Of a stretch of 64,000 nucleotides of DNA, positions 1 to 28,600 are shown piece after piece (the stretch's first letter is position 1; each line of letters starts with the position of its first letter). A program made the translations under genes and the position numbers. The stretch covers positions 81,913,749 to 81,977,748 of the forward strand of contig NC_092497.1 in assembly GCF_047495875.1 (NCBI RefSeq), given 5' to 3'. The stretch is from Pithys albifrons albifrons. Its lineage: Eukaryota; Chordata; Aves; Passeriformes; Thamnophilidae. Under the pieces are notes generated by a model. The model was not told the origin of the DNA. It saw only the letters and a list, made by a program, of their open reading frames with translations, and did not search any database.

Positions 1-1125
1 GATAGCAAAACAGCACTCTTGAAAGTTTTTCCTTCAGTAAAAGCCAAGTAGGTTGTTAAATCACAGACTGGCACAGTGCATTGGAGGGATTAAATACTCA
101 TACATTAAAAAAAAAACCCAAAAGATTTCTCTCTGAACAATCATTGTAGCTATGCAGCTGCTGGGCTACAGCCAGGAATCAGCCATTTCCAAGCCAGCTG
201 AGGATAGGACAGCATACACTGTTCTGTTTAAGGACGACTGGCAGCGCTTGGGGACATACTCCAACCATCAGTGTGTTGGTGTGAGATGCTAGGAAGGAAA
301 AGTGACAGAGATGCAAATTGACTGTTGACAAGTTTGAGCAAAAAGGTGTTGACACACTGGACTGCATAGCAGATGATTTGATTTGAATGAAAAATCTTAA
401 TGAAATTCAGTGAATTAGTGTAATAATGTGGAATTTAGAGATGTCAAGCTGAAAGTTAACTGAGATGTCCAGGGATTGTGACCAAGACCTAGTAAAGTGG
501 TTAACAGAGGCTGCATTCATGGTTTGTCACTGTTAAATTTTGATCTGATCTAGAAGCAGTGCAAAGAATTGCCTTTCTTTCTGTACCTTTCACCATAAAT
601 TCTTCCCACTACTCCATGTATTCCCAGCAAAGGCATGGAAAAGTAGGTTTCTGGTAACACTTTGGTTGTGCTAGGCAGCAACTTCAAGTTGAGCTTCACT
701 GAGAGCCTAGCAAGGAACAAAGTATTTGTGGTGCTTTCTCTTAAGCTGGGCTTCAGTAATGTTGAAGTGGTTTTTTACTGCCTGTCTAATGCACAAAGTG
801 TGAATTCTCTGACAGGTTGGTGGTTTTGCCAAATTACAAAGAATCTTACCAGAGTCCATTTCAACACGTGTGGAAGCACATAACCGAGCCTTTTAGCTCA
901 ATTATTTACAGATGGACATGAAAAGATGCACTGCAAACTAAGTGGCAAGGTCTGTACAGATGCAAGAAAGAACAAGAAGGCAGCTACATAATATAATTCA
1001 AGAAGCAGTGTATGGTTCTGTTTTCTGAAAATAATATCAGACTAAGACATTCCTTTGCAAAGGAAAAAATCCACCCTTTAGACGTTTTTATATATGTAAA
1101 TTTATTTTAAAAATTAACATATTAC
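1..1125 (-). other. PCGF3: PCGF3 intron (partial), upstream part of the last intron
   Basis: This AT-rich sequence lies between the donor at 1125 and the left edge. I searched it for the expected last coding exon of PCGF3 and found no match in any frame, so the final exon must lie outside the window. No repeat family is recognised here. Confidence 0.7.
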
Positions 1126-18060
<16,935 letters not shown>

Positions 18061-18720
18061 TGTGGGGGTGCAACCAAAACTGTGTATTCTACACCCCCTA
18101 TTCATTTCCCATGAACTGTTAACAGTGGACCATTTGCAGCAGCTGCCCAGGGCACACCTGACCCCTCAGGATGTAAGGTGGGTGTTAAAGAAGCCTGTGA
18201 GACAGGGTCTTCACACCAATGACTCAGAGGTGATAACCCTCCTCCGGGAAGTCATCAGCACATCCACACCCAGCCTGAGGGGTCACGTCTGCTAACGGGC
18301 CATTAAATCGATGCCAAAATCCCATGACTCACAGAGTTACATCACCCACTGTGAAACTTCCTGCCCTGGGGGAGGTACTGGGTATTCCCATCTGAACCTG
18401 AGCATATATAATCTTGGGGTTTGGGGACTTCTGGTACCACTTGTCAGATCCAGAGGAGGACCAGAACCTCAACAGGACTGTGACTGCCACTCTTGACCAG
18501 ACTGAGATCATCATCCTCACCAACAGGTTTTCCATTCCTTTTATTTTGGACTCAGTGGAACCACGTGGGGCTCAGCACAGGGGCTAACAAACACTACTCT
18601 GCTCATGCCCCAGGGTGCTGGGTCATACATCTGAGTTTTGTGGGTTAAAAGTGATTTTTTTTCTCTGTATTATTGTACTTATTGTAATCTTTTTATTAAA
18701 TTGTAACTTTGTCCCTTTGA
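18061..18720 (+). mobile_element. LTR-like unit, probable solo LTR of an endogenous retrovirus
   Basis: This GC-richer block in AT-rich surroundings has the anatomy of an LTR. It has a TG-start candidate at 18061, a TATA box (CATATATAAT, 18403-18412), then about 290 bases later a polyadenylation signal ATTAAA (18695-18700) in a T-rich context. I could not find a convincing matching CA end or target-site duplication, so the boundaries are estimates and the family is not named. It lies antisense to PCGF3 in the 5' intron. No viral protein-coding sequence is attached. It could alternatively be another type of repeat with a chance TATA. Confidence 0.45.
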
Positions 18721-19011
18721 AAATGGGAATGAGATTTTCTTCAAATCTGAATTCCAGGTGGTCTCCTTCACAGAACTCATCTTCCCATCTTTCAAACAGC
18801 GATATGATGAAAAGAAAGCTAAAAATGGATTCACAAACTTCTGAAACAAGTAATTTAACCCTGAACAGAAAAACAGCAGGAGTCCAAAAGACCATCTCGG
18901 AGTCCACATTCCCAAGGAACCCTGCAGTCAAGAGCATGACCTGCTCAGATATCCAGATCAGGCTCCACGCCGCCTGGTCTGACCTCAGCTTACTCTGCTT
19001 TGAGCAATTGG

Positions 19012-19290
19012 ATTACACAGAATAACCTGAATTGGAAGGAACCCCACAAGGATCATCAAATCCAACTCCCTGGCACTGTGCAGGACATCCCCAACAATTC
19101 CACCATGTGTCTTAGAGCATTGTCCAGACTCAGTCAATGTCTTGAACTCAGACATGCTTGGTGCTTTAACAACTTCCCTGGAGAGCCTGTTCTAGTGCCC
19201 AACCACCCTCTGGTTTTTCAGTATCTAACCTAAATGTCCCCTGACACAGCTTCATGCCTCGAGCCCCATTGTTGGTCACCAGACATGATC
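19012..19290 (-). mobile_element. CR1 LINE 3' end, antisense copy
   Basis: Read on the plus strand, this begins ACACAGAATAACCTGAATTGG, the reverse complement of a CR1 3' end. It then runs through the TCATCAAATCCAACTCC block and the GGAGAGCCTGTTCTAGTGCCC block, up to CCCATTGTTGGTCACCAGA. It is a short, 5'-truncated copy in the same orientation as PCGF3. Confidence 0.82.
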
Positions 19291-19294
19291 TCCT

Positions 19295-19335
19295 GATGTC
19301 TGTTCCAACCTGAATTATCACATGATCCTATGAAC
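19295..19335 (+). mobile_element. CR1 LINE tail fragment in opposite orientation
   Basis: The sequence GTCTGTTCCAACCTGAATT followed by ATCACATGATCCTATGA matches the sense-strand end of a CR1 element. It directly abuts the antisense copy at 19012-19290, so the two 3' ends point outward. It is only about 40 bases long, hence the moderate confidence. Confidence 0.55.
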
Positions 19336-20394
19336 TCAATACACTATCACACTAACTTAGCCTATCTATGTCATACACAAACTGAACTTCTATTTTAACT
19401 GGTGTCAACTGTTACCCAATCATAATCACAGACATCAACTCAATGAAGGTTCCATGAGCTCAACATCTAAAACTGGATGCATTAGAAAGAAAATTCACAG
19501 AATTGGGTTCATGTTAAAGCCGTACACAGCAGCTTGAAGTATTAACAGGAGGAGATGATTAGGTTACTTGTCCAGAGCACAACCTAGACTGATGTCTTCT
19601 TGCCCAAAATTGTTTTTTATAAACCCAAACAAAACCCTATCTCCAAATTAAGACTTCTGTTTTCACAGAATCACAGCCACATTTCAAAGCAGAAGCTGCA
19701 CAGAAAAGTTGTAATTCTATACAAAAGCAGGCAAATTCAGAGAACGGGCCAGAATCTGAACATGTACAATGACATCTCCAAAACTAATAGCCCAATTTCA
19801 CAATTGAACCCTGCAAGTCTCAGGCTCCCATTAAATCTCCATGTCAGTTAATGGACAACAGAAATATCAGACCTAATTTTTTTTTAGAGAGCCAAAGCCA
19901 AGAAAAGCAAATATGTATGACACAGAAACCCATGAGTCCTTCTAAACAGATTTACTGGCTCAAATAGTAACCTGCAACAGCAAGTGATCCCAAACTGTAA
20001 GAACTGCAGATAACTTTTGACTCTCAATTCATTGACTGAACAGTGACGTTTGATTAAAAAAGCATCAGTCCTACCCTTTACCTAGACAACAATCGAACAC
20101 GTGAACCAAAGGACAATTCTTCTCCCTCAAAGCCATGTTGTGGAATAGGAAGAACTCGTTCCTCAGTTCTATAATCACAAAACACTTCTCAAACTCAATA
20201 AATCCTTCTTAAAAACAAAAACCCAACCAACCAAGACCAAAAAAGTACCCCACAAAAGAGACACAACAAAATAAAACATACCAACTTGAGCCTCAGCTGT
20301 TTTTACAGGAAATACAAAATGCAAACAAAGCCCCCCCTCGGCAGGTTAGATACATGCACAGGATAATGATATGGATGCAATGGAATAACCTCTC
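19336..20394. other. 5' intron, unique stretch with A/C-rich patch
   Basis: AT-rich sequence. An A/C-rich low-complexity patch is present at about 20205-20280. Nothing else is recognised. Confidence 0.55.
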
Positions 20395-20700
20395 CAAGCT
20401 GCTCTAGTCCAGCCTTCACTCAAAGCAGGCCCACGTAAATTGAGCTGCTGTGGACATACTCTTGCTCCACTCAGAACACCCTCAAGAACAAAGATTCCAC
20501 AGCCTCTCTGGGCAACCTGTTCCAGGGTCTGACCATCTTCACTGATAAAAGTACTCCGATTGTCTCATAGGAATGTCCTCCATTGCAACCTGGTACCAGC
20601 CTCTCATCACACACAAGTGCACCTTCAGGAATGGTGCAGAACTGTCATCTCGATTTCCACCCATGGGCTGTGTTGAAAATAGCAGTAACATCTTCCCTAA
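20395..20700 (-). mobile_element. CR1 LINE fragment, antisense
   Basis: The block reads as the reverse complement of a CR1 3' region: TCCAGCCTTCACTCAAAGCA, GATTCCACAGCCTCTCTGGG, CAACCTGTTCCAGGGTCTGACC, then decayed sequence with CCTGGTACCAGCCTCTCATC. The extreme 3' tail is eroded, suggesting an old copy. Confidence 0.75.
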
Positions 20701-23700
20701 CTCTTAGTATCTCTTTTTTTTGGACTTTGTAAATACTACATAAAAAACACCAACAACAAAATCTCAGTCAACAGCTGAAGAGCCAGTTTTAACCCAAATT
20801 GTTAGTACTTCATCCTGAGAATTATTTTTGAGTCACAACAAAACAAATCAACATTGTACTGCTTTAGAGAAACAGGAAACCTTCTGACATGCCTAACAAA
20901 ATAAAAAGAGGTCCTGTTTAAAAATATAAATTAGAATGGGAATCCTGAGAAGTCTGGGTTAGACCAAACTTTCTCTTACAAAGACAAAGCCTACTTTTCT
21001 AAAATCTGCCACTTAGGAGCCCTGAAATGGATGGGAGACCTGGTAGAAGAATTCCATTTTGAAGAGACTGTTTTCTTAACAGCTGCCAAGCAATGAATTA
21101 TTCAGAAACAACATACCAACAATGAAGATAGAAGAGGCAGTTTCCTTAAGTGCTGGAACATGAAACCCCAAACAAACATAGAAAATGTTCCAACATTCAG
21201 CTAATATGAAAAAATTATCATTGCAAATGAAAAAGCAAGATTAGTATTTCATCATCTTGGTTCCAGCTAACATTATTTTTTAACCTACACTGCTGGCACG
21301 GTGTCAGCCTCTTACTGTTTGGTAAGTGTTATACCAGACCAAAAGGAAGGGAGTGAGGACAATTACAAAAGTATCTGGGTGATATTCCCAATTGCAAAAC
21401 AAGCAAACCAAAACCCAAAACCAAACACACAGTCAGGAGAGGCTGGAAAGGGATATGCATATGACAGAAGGCCAATTCATGTTTTTCATGTTTCATTCAC
21501 TTCATCCACTAAGAAGATCAAGCAAAAAGTTAAGCAATGAATTACTAAAACTGTCACCAATAAGACAAGCCTGCATGTCGCTGTAAAAGCTTTCACCTTG
21601 CAGAGAGATTTCAGCACTGAAAACTACAATTCATGCAAGATTACAGACAGGACCAGCAGAGGGACTCCTCAGAAGTGTGGCCTTATCATTTATACAGACA
21701 TTAGTCCAGCATATTTTGGCCTACATGAGGCATACCTCTTAAAACAGCATTTCTTTTCAGAGTCTGCCATCCAGAGACCTGAAAAGACAGAAAAATAGTC
21801 TGAAAGTTAACATCCAAAATTCCTCAAAATACAGCTGCCACAAAGAAATACTTGGCTGACTAAATTCACCTGCAAGTATGTCAGTATGTGTATACATTTA
21901 AAATAACAGTAGAGCAGAGGCATTTGTGAGCAAGTAAAGGGGAAAAAGACCGTCAAAATTAGATCCTAAGAAAAGAAGAGATATAGTCTCCAATGAAAGA
22001 ACACACTTAGAGAAGGAAAAATGACTCAAAACACTAAAGAGACCGGTCACCATGTGATTGCAAAAGGAAATTACTTTTCTTCACAAATGACAGGGAAAAT
22101 ACCAAATAAATAAGTAGAAATCTGGAACCACAACCTATGGACTAGATAGTGATCAGTCTGTAAGAAAAGAAAATATTTGGGATTGAAGATCCACAGCCAG
22201 ATGAGCAGTATTCTCAGTTTTCAAGCTATAGTTGTAAGTAATCTGCTCTTTGTACCTTAATCTTCCAAAAATACTTTCACGAAAACAATCCATATTTCCA
22301 GAATTTCTTGATATTTTCCAGAATAAAATTAAATTTTAAAAAATCGTGAAAAAGAAGACTTTCTTCCCCTAACCAAAGGGGATACAACCTCACATGCATA
22401 GGTAAGTTTGACAGAAGCAGCAATTTTTTTGTATTGATTCAATGCAGGGAACGTTCAGATGTTATAGAAACAGGTAAGGACTACTAGCAGTTTCATCTTT
22501 CTGCTCCAAAAAATCAAAGGTATAGCCTTTAGTTACTGATTTCAGTTATATTGCTAACGGAATTATAAGTACAATAACACAACAAGATACTAATGATAGC
22601 ACTAGACAAGAACTTCAGAACAATGCAAATAAAAAGCTCTTAGCAATTCCACTGTGAATTTCTTTGACTGCATTCAAAGAAAAACATTCTATTAACTGAA
22701 AGCAGTATGGAGTTGCATGGGATGCTCTTTTGTTGAAACCCACAAAAAAAATTTCTTTTGAGGACAGAAAGCCTCTCATACAGACAGTAAACTGCACAAG
22801 GCATTTGTCACTTGAAAGATCTGTTTCTGCAGCAAAATGTGTAGAACAGAGCAGTCAGTGGCACTGCTTCTGAAGAAACCATCTTGGAGGCTTATCATCA
22901 TTCCAAGAGAACATTCCAACATAAACTCCAGTAATTGTCTTCCAAAAGGAATTGGCAGGCATCTTCCCTCACTGCTACTGGAAAAGGATAAGGTTAGTTT
23001 GATTAATCTGAAAAAAAAAGTGCCACTCAATTTATGAGGAAAAAAACCCAACAACCCACTTGGTCCTAAGTCATCACCATATTCTTCGTGTTATGGTTAC
23101 TGGACAGTGATGCACTATAAAAGCTGGACAGGAAATTCTGTTCATTTCTTTATATAGATGGTTGATAGAGACTGGGCAAGTGGCTTTGCTATAATCCTGC
23201 ACACTAACAAGTCAGAATTGAGTACTAATATTTTCCTTAAAGGATTGCTCAAGTGCTGTGACTGCTCTTGACAACTCGTCAGATTACAAGCCACTTGAAA
23301 AAGCGAATAGTGACTTCAAACATATTACAAATGAGAAGGTTGAGCTGGGTGAACTAAGAGAAGATAATCTGTCTTCTAGACTGAGTTATAAAGTTTTGTT
23401 AAATCCCACAAAACTCTTGAAGTTGTTTAATAAAAGAAACCACTACAAACAAATCTTTCTGTTGAGCAGAAAGAAATAAAGATTAAATTCACACTAGCAA
23501 GCAAAGTATGAGTGCATGTGCAGCTTTTATGACTTAATACAACAGCATAATTACATGTTAAGTCAGCAAATGTATCTGGGAACTCCTCTGTGTATCTGGC
23601 CAGCAATTTCTCACATCTCAGTGGAACTCTTCACAAGTTGTTTTTCTCATTTCTGGGAATGCATTAATACCACCAGATGGCACCAGTATCCTAACATCAA

Positions 23701-23769
23701 TAAAGCAGGTGTGTATCTTAATAACTGGATACAGAAGGAAAAAAATGAAAAACACACATTCACCAGCAG
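20701..23769. other. 5' intron, unique stretch
   Basis: About 3 kb of AT-rich sequence with no recognised repeat, exon or RNA gene. Short open frames here have no recognisable protein character. Confidence 0.55.
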
Positions 23770-24480
23770 TGTCACTCAGAGAGATTCCCAGATCCTACCG
23801 TCCGTGGCAGCCAGAGAGGCTCACTCGGTCACTCCAACAACCAGCTCCTCCCCTGGTCTGCCCTTACAGATACACACACACTTGGCCACTTCACCTGTAC
23901 ATGGAGGCTTGGCTGGCTCTGCATTTAACACGCACTCACTTGCTGTATTTGCTGCCACGGTGAACACACGGCTTCACTCCCACTCCACTGTCTGGCACTT
24001 GGTTTCACTTTAGTTTGTTATTGGCAGTCAAGAAACAGTCCTTCCAGCATGCAGATAAACTCCAGCTGCAGAACACCCCTGAATCTCATTTGCTCAAGTT
24101 CCTGGCACCATGGATACATGGGCTCCAGGGACCTGAGGTCCCACTTCTGTTGTTGGCAGTTCAGTCCACTCATGCCCCCAGACTGACTCATGGTCTGACT
24201 TGCAGTTGCTGCCTCTCAGGCCCCTGGTACCAGACATAGAACAGAGCACCCCTCAACCCAGAAGGACTTAGAAAGGAGTTTAAGAAGGTAAAAGAGATTG
24301 CACAGACCATACACTAGGCACTGCCAGCTACATGTACTGACTAGTCCTCCTAAATCCCCTTACCCCTCTTAACCCACATCACCTGCCTGCCACAACCAGT
24401 TTGAGTTCACAGCCTGACTTTTATGGTCAACCATTCCCCACAGAGTTTCTACCCAATGTCAGTTCCTTCATAATAGCTGT
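23770..24480. repeat. GC-richer segment of possible retroelement origin, unassigned
   Basis: Base composition changes sharply to GC-richer, CA/CT-rich sequence (for example ACACACACTTGGCC near 23874 and CACGGTGAACACACGGC near 23956). It then returns to AT-rich sequence just before a CR1 copy. The chance 165-codon open frame through part of it has no recognisable domain. I suspect a fragment of an LTR retroelement or other avian interspersed repeat, but I cannot name it or find its ends. Confidence 0.35.
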
Positions 24481-24518
24481 TTTAAAACACAGTTGTAAGT
24501 TAATTTCATTAAAGATCA

Positions 24519-25672
24519 ATGAATCATAGAATCATTAAGGTTGGAAGGGACCTTTAAAACCGTTGAGTCCAACCATGTCCCTAAGTGCCACATCCATGCA
24601 TCTTTTAATTACCTCCTAGGTTTGCAACTCCACCACTGCCCTGGACAACCTGGGCTATTGCCTGATCACTGTTTCAGCAACAAAATTTTTCCTCATATCC
24701 AATCTAAACCTCACCAGTCACAACTTGAGGCCATTTCCTCTTGTTTTATCATTTACTACTTGGCAGAAGAGGCTGACCCCTACCTGGCTGTAACAGCAAT
24801 GAAGTCCCCACAGAGCCTCCTTGCCTCCAGGCTGAACAACCCCAGCTCATTCAGACGCTTCTCGTTACACTTGCACTCCAGACCCTTCACCAAATCCATT
24901 GCCTTTCTCTGAACTTGCTCCAGCACTTCAATGTTCTTTTCGAATTGAGGGGCCCAGAACCAGGCCCAAAACTTGAGGTGCAGCCTCACCAGTGCTGAGT
25001 TAAGGGGGACAATCTCTGTCCTGGCCCTGCTGCCTGCACTGCTGCTGATGCAGGCCAGGGTAACCTGGGCCTCTTGGCCACCTGGGTACACTGATGGCTC
25101 ATGTTCAGCTGCTACTGATCAGGACCTCCAGGTCCTTTTCTGCTGAGCAGCTTTCCAGCTCCTCTGTCCCCAGACTACCACTGCACAAGGTTGTTGTGAC
25201 CCAAGGGCAGGACTTGGCACTTGGCCTTACTGAATTTCATACCACTGGCCTTGGCTAATTGATACAGCCTGTCTAGATCTCTCTGCAGAGCCTTCCCATG
25301 CTGCAAAAGATCAACACTCCCACCCAACTTGGTGTCATCTGGAAACTGACAGAGGATGGAACTGATCCTCTGGTACAGGTCATTCATAAAGATATTAAAG
25401 AGAACTGGCCCCAACACTGAGCCCTCGGGAATACCACCTGTGACTGGTGGCCAGCTGGATTTAGTTCCATTCCCCACCACTCTCTGGGCTTGGCCATCCA
25501 GCCAGCTTTCTACACAACAGAGAGTACACCTGTCCAAGCCATGAGCACCCAGTTTCTCCAGAAGAATGCCGTGGGAAACTGTCAAAGGCTCTGCTGAAGT
25601 CTCCATCCACAGCCTTCCCTCATCCACTTAAGCAGGCCACCTTGTCATTGAAGGAGATCAGGTCAGTTAATC
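24519..25672 (-). mobile_element. CR1 LINE, 1.15 kb, reverse transcriptase C-terminal part and 3' UTR
   Basis: The left end, AATCATAGAATCATTAAGG followed by TTGGAAGGGACC, is the reverse complement of a canonical CR1 3' tail. On the minus strand the right half encodes the second half of the reverse transcriptase: [20 protein letters not shown], then a palm motif C reading FPDDTKLGG (FADD is usual in CR1, so Ala to Pro), and then [15 protein letters not shown]. An intact run of 150 codons remains at 25175-25627, making this one of the better preserved copies. It is 5'-truncated and inactive. Confidence 0.9.
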
Positions 25673-28600
25673 AAGATTAAAAATTAGAACATTACAAAGC
25701 CTATATACAGTGATCACAATGTACCTAATCATTCATGAAGGGACTAGAAAGTCACCACATCTTCCTAGAGCAAGAATAACATCAACACCTCTTTTGTTTT
25801 TACACATACCAGTACTTGGGGTTTGGGGGCTTTTTTGAAGGTGGAGAGGAAGGGCTGGGTGGAGATGCCGGGATATTTCACTGTTCCCTAAAAATCAGAA
25901 GCTTTCTTTAGAAGGTAGAGCTTCCTAAGATGCAGGCAAGTTAGTGATTTCTTCACAGTATCTTGAATTACTGGAGGCTTGTGTCTGTGGGATCAAGAAC
26001 AGTGCCTACAAAACACATTCACAAAATCTGAGTCACTCAACCAAGCAAAAGGGGAGATGGAAAGAGAAGAACAACTGCATCAGTACCTAAGGCTCTAGAC
26101 TGCTATCGTATTTTTCACCCTGAAACATTCTCCAAGTCTAAGTCTATTTGTTTTAAGCACAGTTTTGAACAAATAGCAAATAAAACAAACAAACAAACAA
26201 TAACAGGGAAAAAACCTGCACCTTATTTTGTAGACAGCAAGTAAAAGCATCTTCAAAATTGACATCTTAAAATTTTTAATTCATACAAGAGTATTACTAT
26301 CCCCATAACAATACTGCAGGAAATTTTTTAAAAGCATAAAGGTTAAGATGATAGTTTTAAAGTGACTGTGTGAGCTGGTAACTGAATTGGCTGCTTTGGT
26401 TTTGTTGTCTTGTGTTTTTTCTAATCTCTAGTCTTGGTTCCATAGCTAGACAAATGAGTGAGATGTTTTTTCTCTCCCTCTCTGCAACCTCCTGGCAAAC
26501 TAAACAAGCTCTGTCTGAATACTCCCATTTCCTACACATAGTAAGTACAACTCCATCATCAGTATTGCTCCCCAAGGGACTGCTTCAGTAATGAGCTTTA
26601 AGCTGACAGATTTTTAAAGTCAGAAATTCTTCCTATTTACTAGCCATTTCACATTGCCTTTATATTTTTAACAAGATTCATGACCAAAAGACAAAGAGTA
26701 GATACACCAAGCAAAGTACGAATAACGTAATTTTCCGCCAACTTATTTGAAATTAAATTTGTCATTAGAGAATTTGGATCATCATTAATGGCAACATCAA
26801 CCATCAGGTAATAAAAAACAAAGAGTCTTCAGTATTACACTACTTTCATGAAAACATCCTCTTAAAATGACCATGCAGTGTTTACTTCTTTACCCTCAAG
26901 AGTACTTCTGTCTTTTTTGAGGAAGCTTAGCAGGTTAAAGAGAAACTACCTGGGGTCCAGCCATACCATACTAGAACAGTTGTACTAGGGTGGCTTAAGA
27001 AATGTCCATCCCAAAGCAAAACACATTCACTTTTACCCTTCAGTGTAAAGGTAAAGACAGCACTGTTAACAAGTGACATGCAACTCTAACAAATGTTTGA
27101 GATCAAGTAGAAGCAACAGTCAGGACACAGCAGCACTAACTCTGCCCACCCATTTACTCCCTGCTCACGGCACATACTTACTTTTTATCTACCTGGTACT
27201 TTTCCATAGAACACCCGTTTCTGTCCACAGAAAATGAAATATGCTCTGCAGTGAAGTGTCAAAACAGCCAAAATTTCTGTCTTACATGTCATTAGTAAGA
27301 CATAATGAGGAAAAAAGGGATTTCAGTAAGGCGTGAGAAAGAGCAATGGAGCTGAAGTAAACCAAGTGACTCAAAACTGTATCCTACACCCTTCACACAA
27401 ATTTTGTAACATTTTCTGTCATTTCATTTTGCAGAGAGAAATGAGGAACATCAAGCACCACCTCCTCCCAGCTGTTACAGGAATTAACTTACTTAAAAAC
27501 AATCAAAAATATAAGTACTATTAAGGTTTTAAATATATTAAAAGTAAGTTAAAGAAAAAGAAAACAAAACAAAAGCAATCACAAAACCACCACCACAACC
27601 CAGTTTGGAAACTAATCTTAAAAATCAGTTACTACATATGTGTTTAATTCCAGGCCTGGATACAAAGACACTAGTATAAGGTTTTATTTAAATATTTTCT
27701 CTTTTATACATTGTTAAGATTTGGAGTCTGTATTAAAACTGACTGTATTAGAGTCCTGAACAAACCATTTGCTATATTTTAGCTAGAAATGGTTGCACAA
27801 TCAATCTCTCAATGTCTGCAGCCAAAGAGACATACAAAGACACAGATTATCAGTTAGTTTTCTTCTTTAACTTTTCACTGGACAACAGATGCTTACAAGG
27901 CAGAGAGTTAGGAAATATAATTAAGTAAATAATCAATTGTTATTTCTCTAATAAAGATAATAAACATCTCTTTGCCAGTAAAATGGTCAAAGATCAGAGT
28001 TGTACTATGCAGTATTTTCCCCAACTTTAAAAACAGGACTGGATCTTTACCCACCCACTAACATAACAGAACACTGCAAAGCAGGTGGACATCATCCCTG
28101 CATTGACTCATATTTCAATACATGATGACTTTTATTAGAGTCATTGTAGATCTGAGCTCACAGTCGCCATGACTTAGCAATATAACATAAAAACTGCCAT
28201 GCACGGGGCCTTCCATCCAAACAGGTGAAAGAACAAGCTTCAAATATTAACAATATTTAGTGCAGCCATAATCAGATAAAGATTCACCCAGAATGGGTCA
28301 GCTTCAACAGACACAGACTGCTGTCAGTGCAATTTTGCAAGCCCCTGGTAAAGCATCTTCTGAAATAGTGTTCAGCTCTAGATGAACACAGTAAGGAAGA
28401 ATGGCATGAAACTGCACCAAGCACCAGAAAGGGTTCTCACAACTGGAACAACACAGACTGTGAATGAAAAACTCCTTTGTCTCTCTTACATTCACCTATC
28501 ACATCCTGATCTTAGAGAGCTCTATGGCTGCTACTTACAAGATAAGGAGAAAACAGAAATAGTTACTTAAATTAAAATCTACAATGTAAAGAAAACCCAT

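Noticed and set aside
61..1125. Search for the last PCGF3 coding exon
   Set aside because: No frame matches the expected C-terminal RAWUL residues; the exon must be outside the window.
23516..24013. 165-codon open frame
   Set aside because: No domain, low-complexity His/Thr/Ser-rich end, and it spans the boundary of a composition change; probably chance in a repeat-like segment.
28300..28560. Possible very old LINE fragment (a GTGTTCAGCTCT-like match)
   Set aside because: Only a dozen bases resemble the CR1 3' region and the order of blocks is not kept.
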